DNA of 11,038 nucleotides from Oscillospiraceae bacterium (GTDB lineage Bacteria; Bacillota; Clostridia; Oscillospirales; Ruminococcaceae), in the NCBI GenBank assembly GCA_003445125.1, contig DLVP01000051.1:5304-16341 (forward strand). The letters are read 5' to 3'. The notes beneath the pieces were generated by a model. It was given only the letters and a program-made list of their open reading frames with translations, was not told where the DNA came from and made no database searches. Each line of letters starts with the position of its first letter. Within the stretch, counting starts at the first letter, position 1. This document shows, piece by piece, positions 5,793 to 11,038 of this stretch. Both the position numbers and the translations under genes were made by a program.

Positions 5793-8128
5793 TTTTTCTT
5801 TTTGCTTGCCACGATAGCGAGGAACACGATCAGGCTGGAGAGAAGAATGATGCTGACAGCCACGGTGCTGATGATTACCAGTTCGCCGCCGGTCGGGGTG
5901 TTCTTCTTGCCTTCGTTCTTTGTTGCTTCCTCATACGCGCGATCCGCAGAATCGGAATTGGTATTTCTTTTTGCACGAACCGTCACAGTGGTGATCGCAC
6001 TTGCGTCCGCATTTGCGGTTGCTTTCATACGGATCTCATAGTCGCCTGCTGCCAGTCCGGTGATTTCCGTGCCGGTGCAGTCTTTCCACGTCGTCTCGCC
6101 CACTTTGCGGTATTCCATCTTATCGCTCACGCCTGTGATCTTTCCGGTGCTCTCGCCGGGTACTGTCGGAGCCACACCGTTCAAACCGGCGGGTTTGTTC
6201 TGCGTGCCTTTGCCGATCGTAAAGGTGGCTTCTTTGGTCTCGATCACATAGTTGCCGCCGTCTTTATTCGTGACGGTGACTTTCGCAGTACCTGCATTGG
6301 TGTTATCGGTGACGTTGACAGTATACTCGGTCGCCGGAATCACCTTCGTGCCGTCTTTGACCACGACCGTCGGGATGATTGCTTTTCCGGTGTACTTATA
6401 CGTGCCGGTGACTTCCACAGTCGGGGTCACGGTCTTTTTGTCGATCTTCCAGGTAATGGTCTTTGCAGCCGTTGTGCCGTCTGCCCATTTATATCCGCTC
6501 TTCAGTGCAGCGGTAGCGGTATAGCTGCCTGCGTTGGTTGCCTTATGACCGCTGAGGGTGTATCCCGTGCCTTCCGCGACACCGATCTGCTCGGAGCCGT
6601 TATAGATCAGTCCGCTGATCGCCGTCGGAACGGAAACGGATGTTGCGCCTGCGCTGATGACTACCTGCGTTGCCGCACTTGCGGTCTGGTTTGCGTTCTC
6701 TTTGAAGCGAACTTCATAGGTTCCTGCTGCCAGCCCGGTGATTTCCGTGCCGGTGCAGGCTTTCCATGCCGTCTCGCCCGCTTTGCGGTATTCCATCTTA
6801 TCGGTCACGCCCGTGATCTTTCCGTCAGAAGCGGTATCGATCGAAGGAGCCACACCGTTGAGTCCGCTCGGCGCGTTCTGCGTGCCTTTTTCAATCTCGA
6901 AGTAGGTTTCCTTGGTGTTGATGATATAGTTGCCGCCGTCTTTGTTCGTCACGGTGACCTTTGCGCCGTCGCCGGCGTTGATGTTATCGGTGACGTTGAC
7001 ATTGTACTCGCTTGCCGGAATCACCTTTGTGCCGTCTTTGACCACAACCGTCGGGATGATTGCCTTGCCGGTATACTTATACGTGCCGGTGATTTCCACA
7101 ATCGGATTGACGGTTGCTTTGCCGATTGACCATTTGATAGTCTTTGCAGCCGTAGTGCCGTCGTTCCACTTGCAGTAGGGCTTCAAAGTTGCCGTCGCGG
7201 TATATTCGCCCGCATCGGTCGCTTTGAAAGTGCCGGAAAGGGTATACAGTGTAGTCGCATCATCGCCGGACATGGAGCCGCTTCCGGGCGCCACACCGTT
7301 GAGCTCAGAACCGGTATAGGTCAAGCCGACCATCGCGGTGGGGTCCGAATAGATTTCATCATACACGGTAACTTCGCAGGTAGCGGTTTTACCGTTGACG
7401 GTCTTTGCGGTGATCGTCGCTTTTCCTTTGCCCACGGCTTTGATTTCGCCGTTATTCACAGTAACCACGTTCTTATCGGAAGAGGTCCAGGTCACGGTCT
7501 TATCGGTTGCCGTATCGGGAGCAACGGTTGCCGCCAATGTATCGGTATTGCCGACAAACAACTCCAGCGTGGTTTTGTTCAGCGTGATTCCCGTTGCCGG
7601 CTTCGGTGCGGCGGTGACTGTGATGGTTGCCGGGATGCAAGTCGGATTTTTGGTTTTCCAACTTTCATCTTCTCCTCCGTCTGCAACGAGGTTAATCAGT
7701 TTAACCTCATAATTCTTTACGGTTGCATCACTGTTAACGGTACACTGAAATTTCATCAGTGCGATTTTTTCGGTTCCGGCGAAATCTTTGGAACCGTAAC
7801 CGTTTAAGATCATATTAGGATCCGGGGTCCATTCTAATGCGTCACGACCGAGAGTATCCTTAATACCATCTTCAAGTCTTCCGCTACCTGTAACAAAGGT
7901 TAAACCATCAGGAATAACAAGAGCGCCTTCCAGGCATGTCATTGTTCCTGTTTGCTGCATGTAGATGGTGAAATTGATAGTATCACCGGGGTGCGCTGTT
8001 GTTTTGTCGGCTTCAACCGAAAAAGTAAAGGTTGATTGCGTTGGTGCAGCCATTGCAGGCGCTGCAGTTGCCAGCATTGCAAAGACCATGACAAAACAAA
8101 GCAGTAGGGATGTGATTCGCTTGTTCAT
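5780..8128 (-). CDS. large exported tail-anchored protein: cohesin-like, Big2 and duplicated MBG-like repeat modules
   Basis: The 782-residue product has a signal peptide (1 to about 28, ending AAPAMA). A cohesin-like domain (about 30-172) follows, then a bacterial Ig-like Big2 domain (about 175-256; ATVAPDTATDKTVTWTSSD, AVGKGKATITA). Two long repeat units come next (262-495 and 500-720). Each consists of a GLxYxGSE...TAAKTIxW Ig-like segment, a TGTYKYTGKAIIPTVVVKDG segment and a GLNGVAP...DKMEYRK...CTGTEITGLAAG segment. A membrane segment (about 750-774) and the tail KKKKSVR close the protein. It should be a surface stalk or adhesin/scaffold facing outward; no enzymatic domain is recognised. 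ATG 8128 is chosen because AAGGAGGAG lies just upstream and the signal peptide begins there; the frame is open to 8176 without another ribosome binding site. The gene follows a dockerin protein gene and ends in a strong terminator. Confidence 0.9.
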   Translation of the reverse strand: MNKRITSLLLCFVMVFAMLATAAPAMAAPTQSTFTFSVEADKTTAHPGDTINFTIYMQQTGTMTCLEGALVIPDGLTFVTGSGRLEDGIKDTLGRDALEWTPDPNMILNGYGSKDFAGTEKIALMKFQCTVNSDATVKNYEVKLINLVADGGEDESWKTKNPTCIPATITVTAAPKPATGITLNKTTLELFVGNTDTLAATVAPDTATDKTVTWTSSDKNVVTVNNGEIKAVGKGKATITAKTVNGKTATCEVTVYDEIYSDPTAMVGLTYTGSELNGVAPGSGSMSGDDATTLYTLSGTFKATDAGEYTATATLKPYCKWNDGTTAAKTIKWSIGKATVNPIVEITGTYKYTGKAIIPTVVVKDGTKVIPASEYNVNVTDNINAGDGAKVTVTNKDGGNYIINTKETYFEIEKGTQNAPSGLNGVAPSIDTASDGKITGVTDKMEYRKAGETAWKACTGTEITGLAAGTYEVRFKENANQTASAATQVVISAGATSVSVPTAISGLIYNGSEQIGVAEGTGYTLSGHKATNAGSYTATAALKSGYKWADGTTAAKTITWKIDKKTVTPTVEVTGTYKYTGKAIIPTVVVKDGTKVIPATEYTVNVTDNTNAGTAKVTVTNKDGGNYVIETKEATFTIGKGTQNKPAGLNGVAPTVPGESTGKITGVSDKMEYRKVGETTWKDCTGTEITGLAAGDYEIRMKATANADASAITTVTVRAKRNTNSDSADRAYEEATKNEGKKNTPTGGELVIISTVAVSIILLSSLIVFLAIVASKKKKSVR
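5969..7345 (-). repeat. in-frame tandem duplication inside the 5780-8128 gene
   Basis: Two units, 7345-6644 and 6631-5969, encode residues 262-495 and 500-720. Matching positions lie 681 bases apart in the middle (for example 6301 versus 6982) and 678 apart further on (6063 versus 6741). Stretches such as 6351-6423 and 7032-7104 match at most positions, with many silent differences. The first part of unit 1 carries about a dozen extra residues (GSGSMSGDDATTL). The duplication is younger than the ones in the neighbouring genes. Confidence 0.88.
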
Positions 8129-8135
8129 GACCAAG

Positions 8136-8144
8136 CTCCTCCTT
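8136..8144 (-). promoter_or_regulatory. ribosome binding site of the 5780-8128 gene
   Basis: On the - strand AAGGAGGAG ends seven bases before ATG 8128. It sets the start at 8128 instead of the in-frame upstream codon at 8176, and the protein then begins directly with a normal signal peptide. Confidence 0.85.
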
Positions 8145-8175
8145 AAGAATATATTTGCGGACGTTCCTATACGCA

Positions 8176-8210
8176 CCGTCTTCCGGGGTCTCGCTTGGTC
8201 CCGAAAACGG
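8176..8210 (-). ncRNA. structured 5' leader hairpin upstream of the 5780-8128 gene
   Basis: On the - strand CCGTTTTC (from 8210) pairs with GAAGACGG (ending 8176) over eight positions, one a wobble, and GGG/CCC pairing inside extends the stem. A smaller perfect hairpin, CGCAGA/TCTGCG with a 4-base loop (8214-8229), lies just upstream. I do not recognise a known riboswitch class and see no terminator-like T-run. The structure is visible; a regulatory role is only possible. Confidence 0.35.
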
Positions 8211-8229
8211 CGGCGCAGATTTCTCTGCG

Positions 8230-8235
8230 ATTATA
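8230..8235 (-). promoter_or_regulatory. possible -10 element for the 5780-8128 gene
   Basis: TATAAT is perfect on the - strand, about 100 bases before the start codon. The position 17 bases upstream reads GGGGCG, which is not a -35 box, and there is no TGn extension. It may be an activator-dependent internal promoter or chance. Confidence 0.28.
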
Positions 8236-8251
8236 TTCTTAAACCGTTACC

Positions 8252-8275
8252 CCGCCCCATATGGCGTATGGGCGG
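8252..8275 (-). other. hairpin downstream of the dockerin-protein gene
   Basis: CCGCCC pairs with GGGCGG, extended by ATA/TAT past one bulged base, with a 5-base loop. It lies about 32 bases after the stop codon of the 8308-9258 gene on the - strand. No T-run follows (GGTAACGGTTTAAG), so it is a weak terminator at best and could equally mark an mRNA processing or stability site, allowing read-through into the next gene. Confidence 0.4.
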
Positions 8276-8307
8276 AAACATCGGTGTTAAGACAGGTTAA
8301 TTGATTT

Positions 8308-8496
8308 TTACCACATTAGGCTTTTCCCTTTTGCATGGAGATTAATTCTATTAACATCGCTCGTGTTAACTCTTCCGTCACCGGTTACATCTGCGCAGGC
8401 AAATTCATAAGCGTTCAAAGTAGTTTTACCTTTTGCCTGAAGATTTGCTCTGTTGACATCACTGGTATTGACTCTGCCATCGCCGTTGATGTCGCC
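8308..8496 (-). repeat. dockerin type I duplicated calcium-binding segment
   Basis: Residues 255-316 contain two copies of GDGRVNTSDVNR, identical over twelve residues, followed by ANLQAKGK and INLHAKGK. Asp/Asn/Asp/Asp ligands occupy the expected loop positions, though Thr292 replaces Asn in copy two. The residues at the recognition positions (Thr-Ser at loop positions 10-11) are the same in both copies. The codons differ between copies, so the protein identity is kept by selection and does not reflect a recent duplication. Confidence 0.92.
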
Positions 8497-9258
8497 CTTC
8501 AGGCGGATTTCCACATCCTGCTTCACATCGCTCGTACCCACGGTAACCGTATAGGTGCGGGTGACATGGCTGCGTTTGCTGATTTCCAGCGTATAGGTGC
8601 CTGCCGCCACATCGGTGAAGTTATAAGTCGTAACCCCGGGAACCAGTGTTGTATATCTCACACGCACATCGTTCTTCAGCAGGTTCACGGTCACATCGCT
8701 GTCGCCCGTGCTGTCAACAAAGCTCTTGACGTTACCGGAAATCGAAATGCCAACACTCGGTTCGAGAATCAGCGGACTTGCGGTCGCAGTGGTATCACAG
8801 GAAATGCGGGTTTCTTTTCCCGCAGCGTCCTTGCAGCGCAAGGTCACATTGACGGAAACGTCGCTTTTTCCCAATTTTGCATCGGCTTTGGCTTTCAGTG
8901 TCATTTCAAACACCGGCGCCGTACCGCTTACGGCAATCGGAGTTTCCCACGCACCGGCGATGGTGTTCTTATCGTCCAGATCAGCTTTTATCTTCGGCTG
9001 TTCGGCGGTTTTCCATTCGTACGAAACGAACTCAAACACATCGAAATCCACCGTTTCACTCAAATCCATCATGATTGCCGTTACATCGGAAGCACTGTCC
9101 ACTGTCACAGAAAAGGTAATCTGACTGCCGCGCGGCACTGCAGGGTAATTGCCTTTCACAGTAACTGTCGGTGTCGCTGCAAATGCCGGCACACTCAGTG
9201 CCAGAACCGTTGCCAGAACCAAGACAACGGAAACGAGGGACAACCATTTTTTCTTCAT
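8308..9258 (-). CDS. secreted cohesin-like/dockerin type I protein
   Basis: The 316-residue product has a signal peptide (1 to about 27, ALSVPAFA) and a cohesin-like beta-sandwich (about 29-165). A carboxypeptidase-regulatory-like or SdrB-like beta domain follows (about 170-253, ISGNVKSF...TTYNFTDVAAGTYTLEISK), and a type I dockerin closes it (255-316). The dockerin has two calcium loops, DINGDGRVNTSD (256-267) and DVTGDGRVNTSD (290-301), each followed by VNR and a helix. There is no membrane anchor, so the protein would be released unless held through its dockerin or its N-domain. ATG 9258 is preceded by AGGAGAGG four bases away, and a good promoter lies upstream. It is the first gene of a same-strand set of four. 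Dockerin assignment is very secure; the cohesin-like N-domain is judged from length, beta pattern and position and needs profile confirmation. No catalytic domain is seen. Confidence 0.9.
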   Translation of the reverse strand: MKKKWLSLVSVVLVLATVLALSVPAFAATPTVTVKGNYPAVPRGSQITFSVTVDSASDVTAIMMDLSETVDFDVFEFVSYEWKTAEQPKIKADLDDKNTIAGAWETPIAVSGTAPVFEMTLKAKADAKLGKSDVSVNVTLRCKDAAGKETRISCDTTATASPLILEPSVGISISGNVKSFVDSTGDSDVTVNLLKNDVRVRYTTLVPGVTTYNFTDVAAGTYTLEISKRSHVTRTYTVTVGTSDVKQDVEIRLKGDINGDGRVNTSDVNRANLQAKGKTTLNAYEFACADVTGDGRVNTSDVNRINLHAKGKSLMW

Positions 9259-9320
9259 AACGCCTCTCCTTACAACCGTCTCACGGCAATATTTTTCGAT
9301 TTCTTGCCTAGTTTATTCCA

Positions 9321-9349
9321 AGTATACCATTTCCGATTTCAAAAATCAA
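9321..9349 (-). promoter_or_regulatory. promoter of the dockerin-protein gene
   Basis: On the - strand TTGATT (9349-9344) and TATACT (9326-9321) are separated by 17 bases, and TGG directly before the -10 gives an extended -10 (TGnTATACT). Transcription would start near 9313, leaving a leader of about 55 bases that holds a small CCGT/ACGG hairpin just before the ribosome binding site. Confidence 0.7.
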
Positions 9350-9418
9350 GGCATTTGTATGCTTTTACCATATTTTTTTCTTACGATCTACCGTTTTTTT
9401 CCATTTTCATTTTTTCCG

Positions 9419-9439
9419 CGCGAACGGTTGATTTTCGCG
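9419..9439. promoter_or_regulatory. inverted repeat over the -35 box of the SDR operon, possible operator
   Basis: CGCGAA (9419-9424) and TTCGCG (9434-9439) are exact inverted copies separated by nine bases, and the candidate -35 TTGATT (9428-9433) lies between them. Such placement suits a repressor site, but six-base arms can occur by chance. Confidence 0.35.
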
Positions 9440-9456
9440 GTGTTTTCTGCTAAACT
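9428..9456 (+). promoter_or_regulatory. candidate promoter of the SDR-ACT-UPF0210 operon
   Basis: TTGATT (9428-9433) and TAAACT (9451-9456) are spaced by 17 bases, with TGC before the -10 giving an extended -10. Transcription would begin near 9463, at the edge of the ribosome binding site, so the leader would be very short. This makes the call less certain than the divergent promoter. Confidence 0.5.
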
Positions 9457-9462
9457 GTTAAA

Positions 9463-9469
9463 AAAGGAG
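9463..9469 (+). promoter_or_regulatory. ribosome binding site deciding the GTG start at 9478
   Basis: AAAGGAG lies eight bases before GTG 9478. The in-frame GTG at 9469 overlaps this site and would have none of its own, so 9478 is the supported start. Confidence 0.8.
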
Positions 9470-9477
9470 TGGGTTTT

Positions 9478-10191
9478 GTGAAAACCGTGGTGATTACCGG
9501 CGCTTCCCGCGGAATCGGCAGGGCGACGGCGCTTTTGTTTCTGAAACGCGGCTGGCAGGTGATCGGGGTGTACCGCCGCAGCGACGATGCCGCCGAAGAA
9601 CTGCGGCAGGCGGGCGCGGTGATGTACCGTGCCGACGTTTCGGTGCGCGACGAAGTGTTTCCACTGTGCGACGACATTCTCCGCGATTTTTCACACGCAG
9701 ACGTACTGGTCAACAACGCCGGATGCGCCGCGCAGCGGCTGTTTTCCGACATTTCGGAGGAAGAATACCGCCGCATGATGAAAAACGCCGACAGCGCGTT
9801 TTTCTGCTCGCAGGCGTTCTCCCGCGACATGATCCGCCGACACAGCGGCAAAATCATCAACATTTCCTCAATGTGGGGACAGGTCGGAGCGTCCTGTGAG
9901 GTGGACTATTCCATGTCCAAGGCGGCGATTCTCGGTCTGACACGCGCGCTTGCCAAGGAACTCGGTCCGTCGGGCATTACCGTCAACGCCGTGGCTCCCG
10001 GGGTGATCCTCACCGACATGACCGCGCCGCTCGGCAGAGAAACCTTAGACGAACTTGCCGAAGAAACGCCTCTTTCCCGCAACGGCACGCCCAAAGACGT
10101 GGCGAACGCCGTGTATTTTCTCGCTTCCGACGAAGCCGACTTCATCACGGGGCAAACCCTCGGAGTGAACGGCGGATTCGTAATCCTATAA
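9478..10191 (+). CDS. SDR family oxidoreductase (FabG-like 3-oxoacyl-ACP reductase type)
   Basis: The 237-residue protein is a classical short-chain dehydrogenase/reductase with a Rossmann fold, probably cytoplasmic and NAD(P)H-dependent. The cofactor-binding TGASRGIG is at residues 7-14 and NNAG at 79-82. The catalytic residues are Ser131, Tyr144 and Lys148 (YSMSK), and NAVAPGVILTDM and GQTLGVNGG near the end are typical of FabG-type members. Length is close to the family's usual 240-250. The start is GTG 9478 (KTVVITGAS follows at once). It leads a + strand set with the ACT-domain gene 18 bases later. Reduction of a 3-oxoacyl-ACP is the default guess, but the neighbours are not fatty-acid genes, so another ketone or alcohol substrate is equally possible. 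Confidence 0.93.
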   Translation: MKTVVITGASRGIGRATALLFLKRGWQVIGVYRRSDDAAEELRQAGAVMYRADVSVRDEVFPLCDDILRDFSHADVLVNNAGCAAQRLFSDISEEEYRRMMKNADSAFFCSQAFSRDMIRRHSGKIINISSMWGQVGASCEVDYSMSKAAILGLTRALAKELGPSGITVNAVAPGVILTDMTAPLGRETLDELAEETPLSRNGTPKDVANAVYFLASDEADFITGQTLGVNGGFVIL

Positions 10192-10209
10192 TTCAGAAGG
10201 AGTTTTTCT

Positions 10210-10479
10210 ATGAAAGCCATTATTACCGTGATCGGTCACGACAGCGTCGGCATTCTTGCTGCCATCAGCGCCGACTGTGCCCGCCACCGCGCCAACGTCA
10301 TTGAAGTGACGCAGTCCGTATTGCAGGATATGTTTGCGATGATTATGCTCATCGACATTCACGACCTCGACTGTGATTTCTTGCATCTTTCCCGCGAATT
10401 GAAAGCCACCGGTGAGGAAATGAATCTGGTCGTGCACGTCATGCACGAAGATGTTTTCAATTCCATGCATCACGTCTGA
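10210..10479 (+). CDS. ACT domain protein, UPF0237 family
   Basis: This 89-residue protein is a single ACT domain, a small-ligand (often amino acid) binding fold related to the GcvR type. It shows the family opening [19 protein letters not shown], then the [18 protein letters not shown] strand-helix region. Its length agrees with UPF0237 members. AGAAGGAG lies seven bases before ATG 10210. The gene begins 18 bases after the SDR stop and ends 14 bases before the UPF0210 gene, a pairing commonly seen in Firmicutes and in methanogens. Its ligand and role are not established; regulation of or by the adjacent UPF0210 protein is a reasonable inference. Confidence 0.93.
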   Translation: MKAIITVIGHDSVGILAAISADCARHRANVIEVTQSVLQDMFAMIMLIDIHDLDCDFLHLSRELKATGEEMNLVVHVMHEDVFNSMHHV

Positions 10480-10493
10480 TCGGGGGAAATTTC

Positions 10494-11038
10494 ATGCTGA
10501 ACACCAAAGACATTCTCGAAACCATTCAGATGATCCAGAACGAAAACCTCGACATCCGCACCATTACCATGGGAATTTCGCTTCTGGACTGCTGTGACAG
10601 CGACATCGACCGCGCCTGCGAAAAAGTGTATGAAAAAATCACGCACAAAGCCCGCGATTTGGTGCGCGTCGGTGAGGAAATCGAAGCCACCTATGGTATT
10701 CCGATCATCAACAAGCGCATTTCCGTCACGCCGATTGCCATGCTTGCCGCTTCTGCCAAGGGCGATCCCGTGAAATTTGCCAAAACGCTCGACCGCGCCG
10801 CGCGAACCTGCGGCGTCAACTTCATCGGCGGCTACACGGCGCTGGTTCACAAGGGATTCTCCGCGGGCGACCGTGAACTGATTGAATCCATTCCGCGCGC
10901 CCTGTCCGAAACCGAGCTGGTCTGCTCCTCCGTCAACATCGGTTCGACCAAAGCCGGCATCAATCTCGATGCCGTCCGGATGATGGGCGAGGTCGTGCGC
11001 AAAACCGCGGAGCTGACCGCCGACCGCGACTGCATCGG
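10494..11038 (+). CDS. UPF0210 (DUF711, PFL family) protein, 3' truncated by window edge
   Basis: The frame opened by ATG 10494 stays open to the last base, giving 181 residues of a family usually about 450 long. The opening [20 protein letters not shown] and the segments [33 protein letters not shown] and [13 protein letters not shown] match the conserved UPF0210 pattern. Members resemble the pyruvate formate-lyase/anaerobic ribonucleotide reductase barrel, but no catalytic function has been established from sequence alone. The ribosome binding site is weak (CGGGGGAA). It probably forms an operon with the ACT-domain gene. Confidence 0.93.
   Translation, partial: MLNTKDILETIQMIQNENLDIRTITMGISLLDCCDSDIDRACEKVYEKITHKARDLVRVGEEIEATYGIPIINKRISVTPIAMLAASAKGDPVKFAKTLDRAARTCGVNFIGGYTALVHKGFSAGDRELIESIPRALSETELVCSSVNIGSTKAGINLDAVRMMGEVVRKTAELTADRDCI

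Larger units (their letters stand above)
9259..9477. other. divergent intergenic region
   Basis: This 219-base A+T-rich stretch separates the leftward dockerin gene from the rightward SDR gene. It holds the two facing promoters and the inverted repeat listed separately. CGATTTC occurs at 9297-9303 and 9334-9340, the second copy within the leftward promoter spacer and followed by AAAAATC to form a short inverted repeat. Several T-runs lie at 9371-9415. I see no coding sequence in it. Confidence 0.7.

Noticed and set aside
5648..7129. 493-codon open frame on the + strand opposite the repeat protein
   Set aside because: It mirrors the repeats of the real gene, crosses the terminator and two genes, and looks like no protein family. 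Same reasoning applies to the + strand frames at 3853-4752 and 8335-9453 and the - strand frame at 577-1137.
8129..8176. Start of the repeat protein at 8176
   Set aside because: It would place 16 residues before a normal signal peptide and has no ribosome binding site; AAGGAGGAG precedes ATG 8128.
8176..8235. Known riboswitch such as c-di-GMP, cobalamin or T-box
   Set aside because: The hairpins lack the conserved bases and junctions that I would expect for these classes, and no tRNA-pairing T-box sequence is present.
4440..9258. A complete classical cellulosome cluster
   Set aside because: None of the three dockerin/cohesin-like proteins has a glycoside hydrolase domain, there is no multi-cohesin scaffoldin, and GH3 carries neither dockerin nor signal peptide.

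Overview
The window looks like a chromosomal segment of a carbohydrate-degrading Clostridia (Firmicutes) bacterium, most likely a gut or rumen Oscillospiraceae/Ruminococcaceae-type organism. The grounds are strong AGGAGG-type ribosome binding sites, some GTG starts, a type I dockerin, cohesin-like domains, Big2/MBG-like surface repeats, and a GH3 enzyme with the permuted domain order known from rumen clostridia. Base composition is near 50% G+C in most genes and lower between genes. The standard code fits throughout; no tRNA, rRNA, CRISPR array or transposase was seen.

Layout. (1) 1-1125, + strand: the C-terminal 374 residues of a GH36 alpha-galactosidase, entering from the left edge. (2) 1126-1308: a gap between convergent genes holding two very long hairpins. 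(3) 9258 down to 1309, - strand: four genes in one direction. In transcription order these are a secreted cohesin-like/dockerin protein (9258-8308), a secreted tail-anchored cohesin-like/Big2/MBG-repeat protein (8128-5780), a secreted tail-anchored cohesin-like protein with four Cys/His/Trp-rich repeats (5681-4440), and a cytoplasmic domain-permuted GH3 beta-glycosidase (4413-1309). A strong hairpin-plus-T-run terminator lies between the second and third genes, directly against the ribosome binding site of the third. (4) 9259-9477: a divergent promoter region. (5) 9478 to the right edge, + strand: an SDR-family (FabG-like) reductase, an ACT-domain UPF0237 protein and the start of a UPF0210/DUF711 (PFL family) protein, tightly spaced and probably one operon.

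How the genes may work together. The most interesting part is the trio of exported proteins. Each begins with a signal peptide followed by a cohesin-like beta-sandwich. The first ends in a dockerin and has no anchor; the other two end in a membrane segment with a lysine-rich tail. This is the layout expected of a small surface assembly in which a dockerin-bearing linker docks on membrane-held partners, with no catalytic domain in any of the three. Whether these N-terminal domains really bind dockerins is inference. GH3 and GH36 lack visible export signals (the GH36 N-terminus is outside the window) and would hydrolyse imported oligosaccharides inside the cell. The right-hand operon appears to be metabolic or housekeeping and unrelated.
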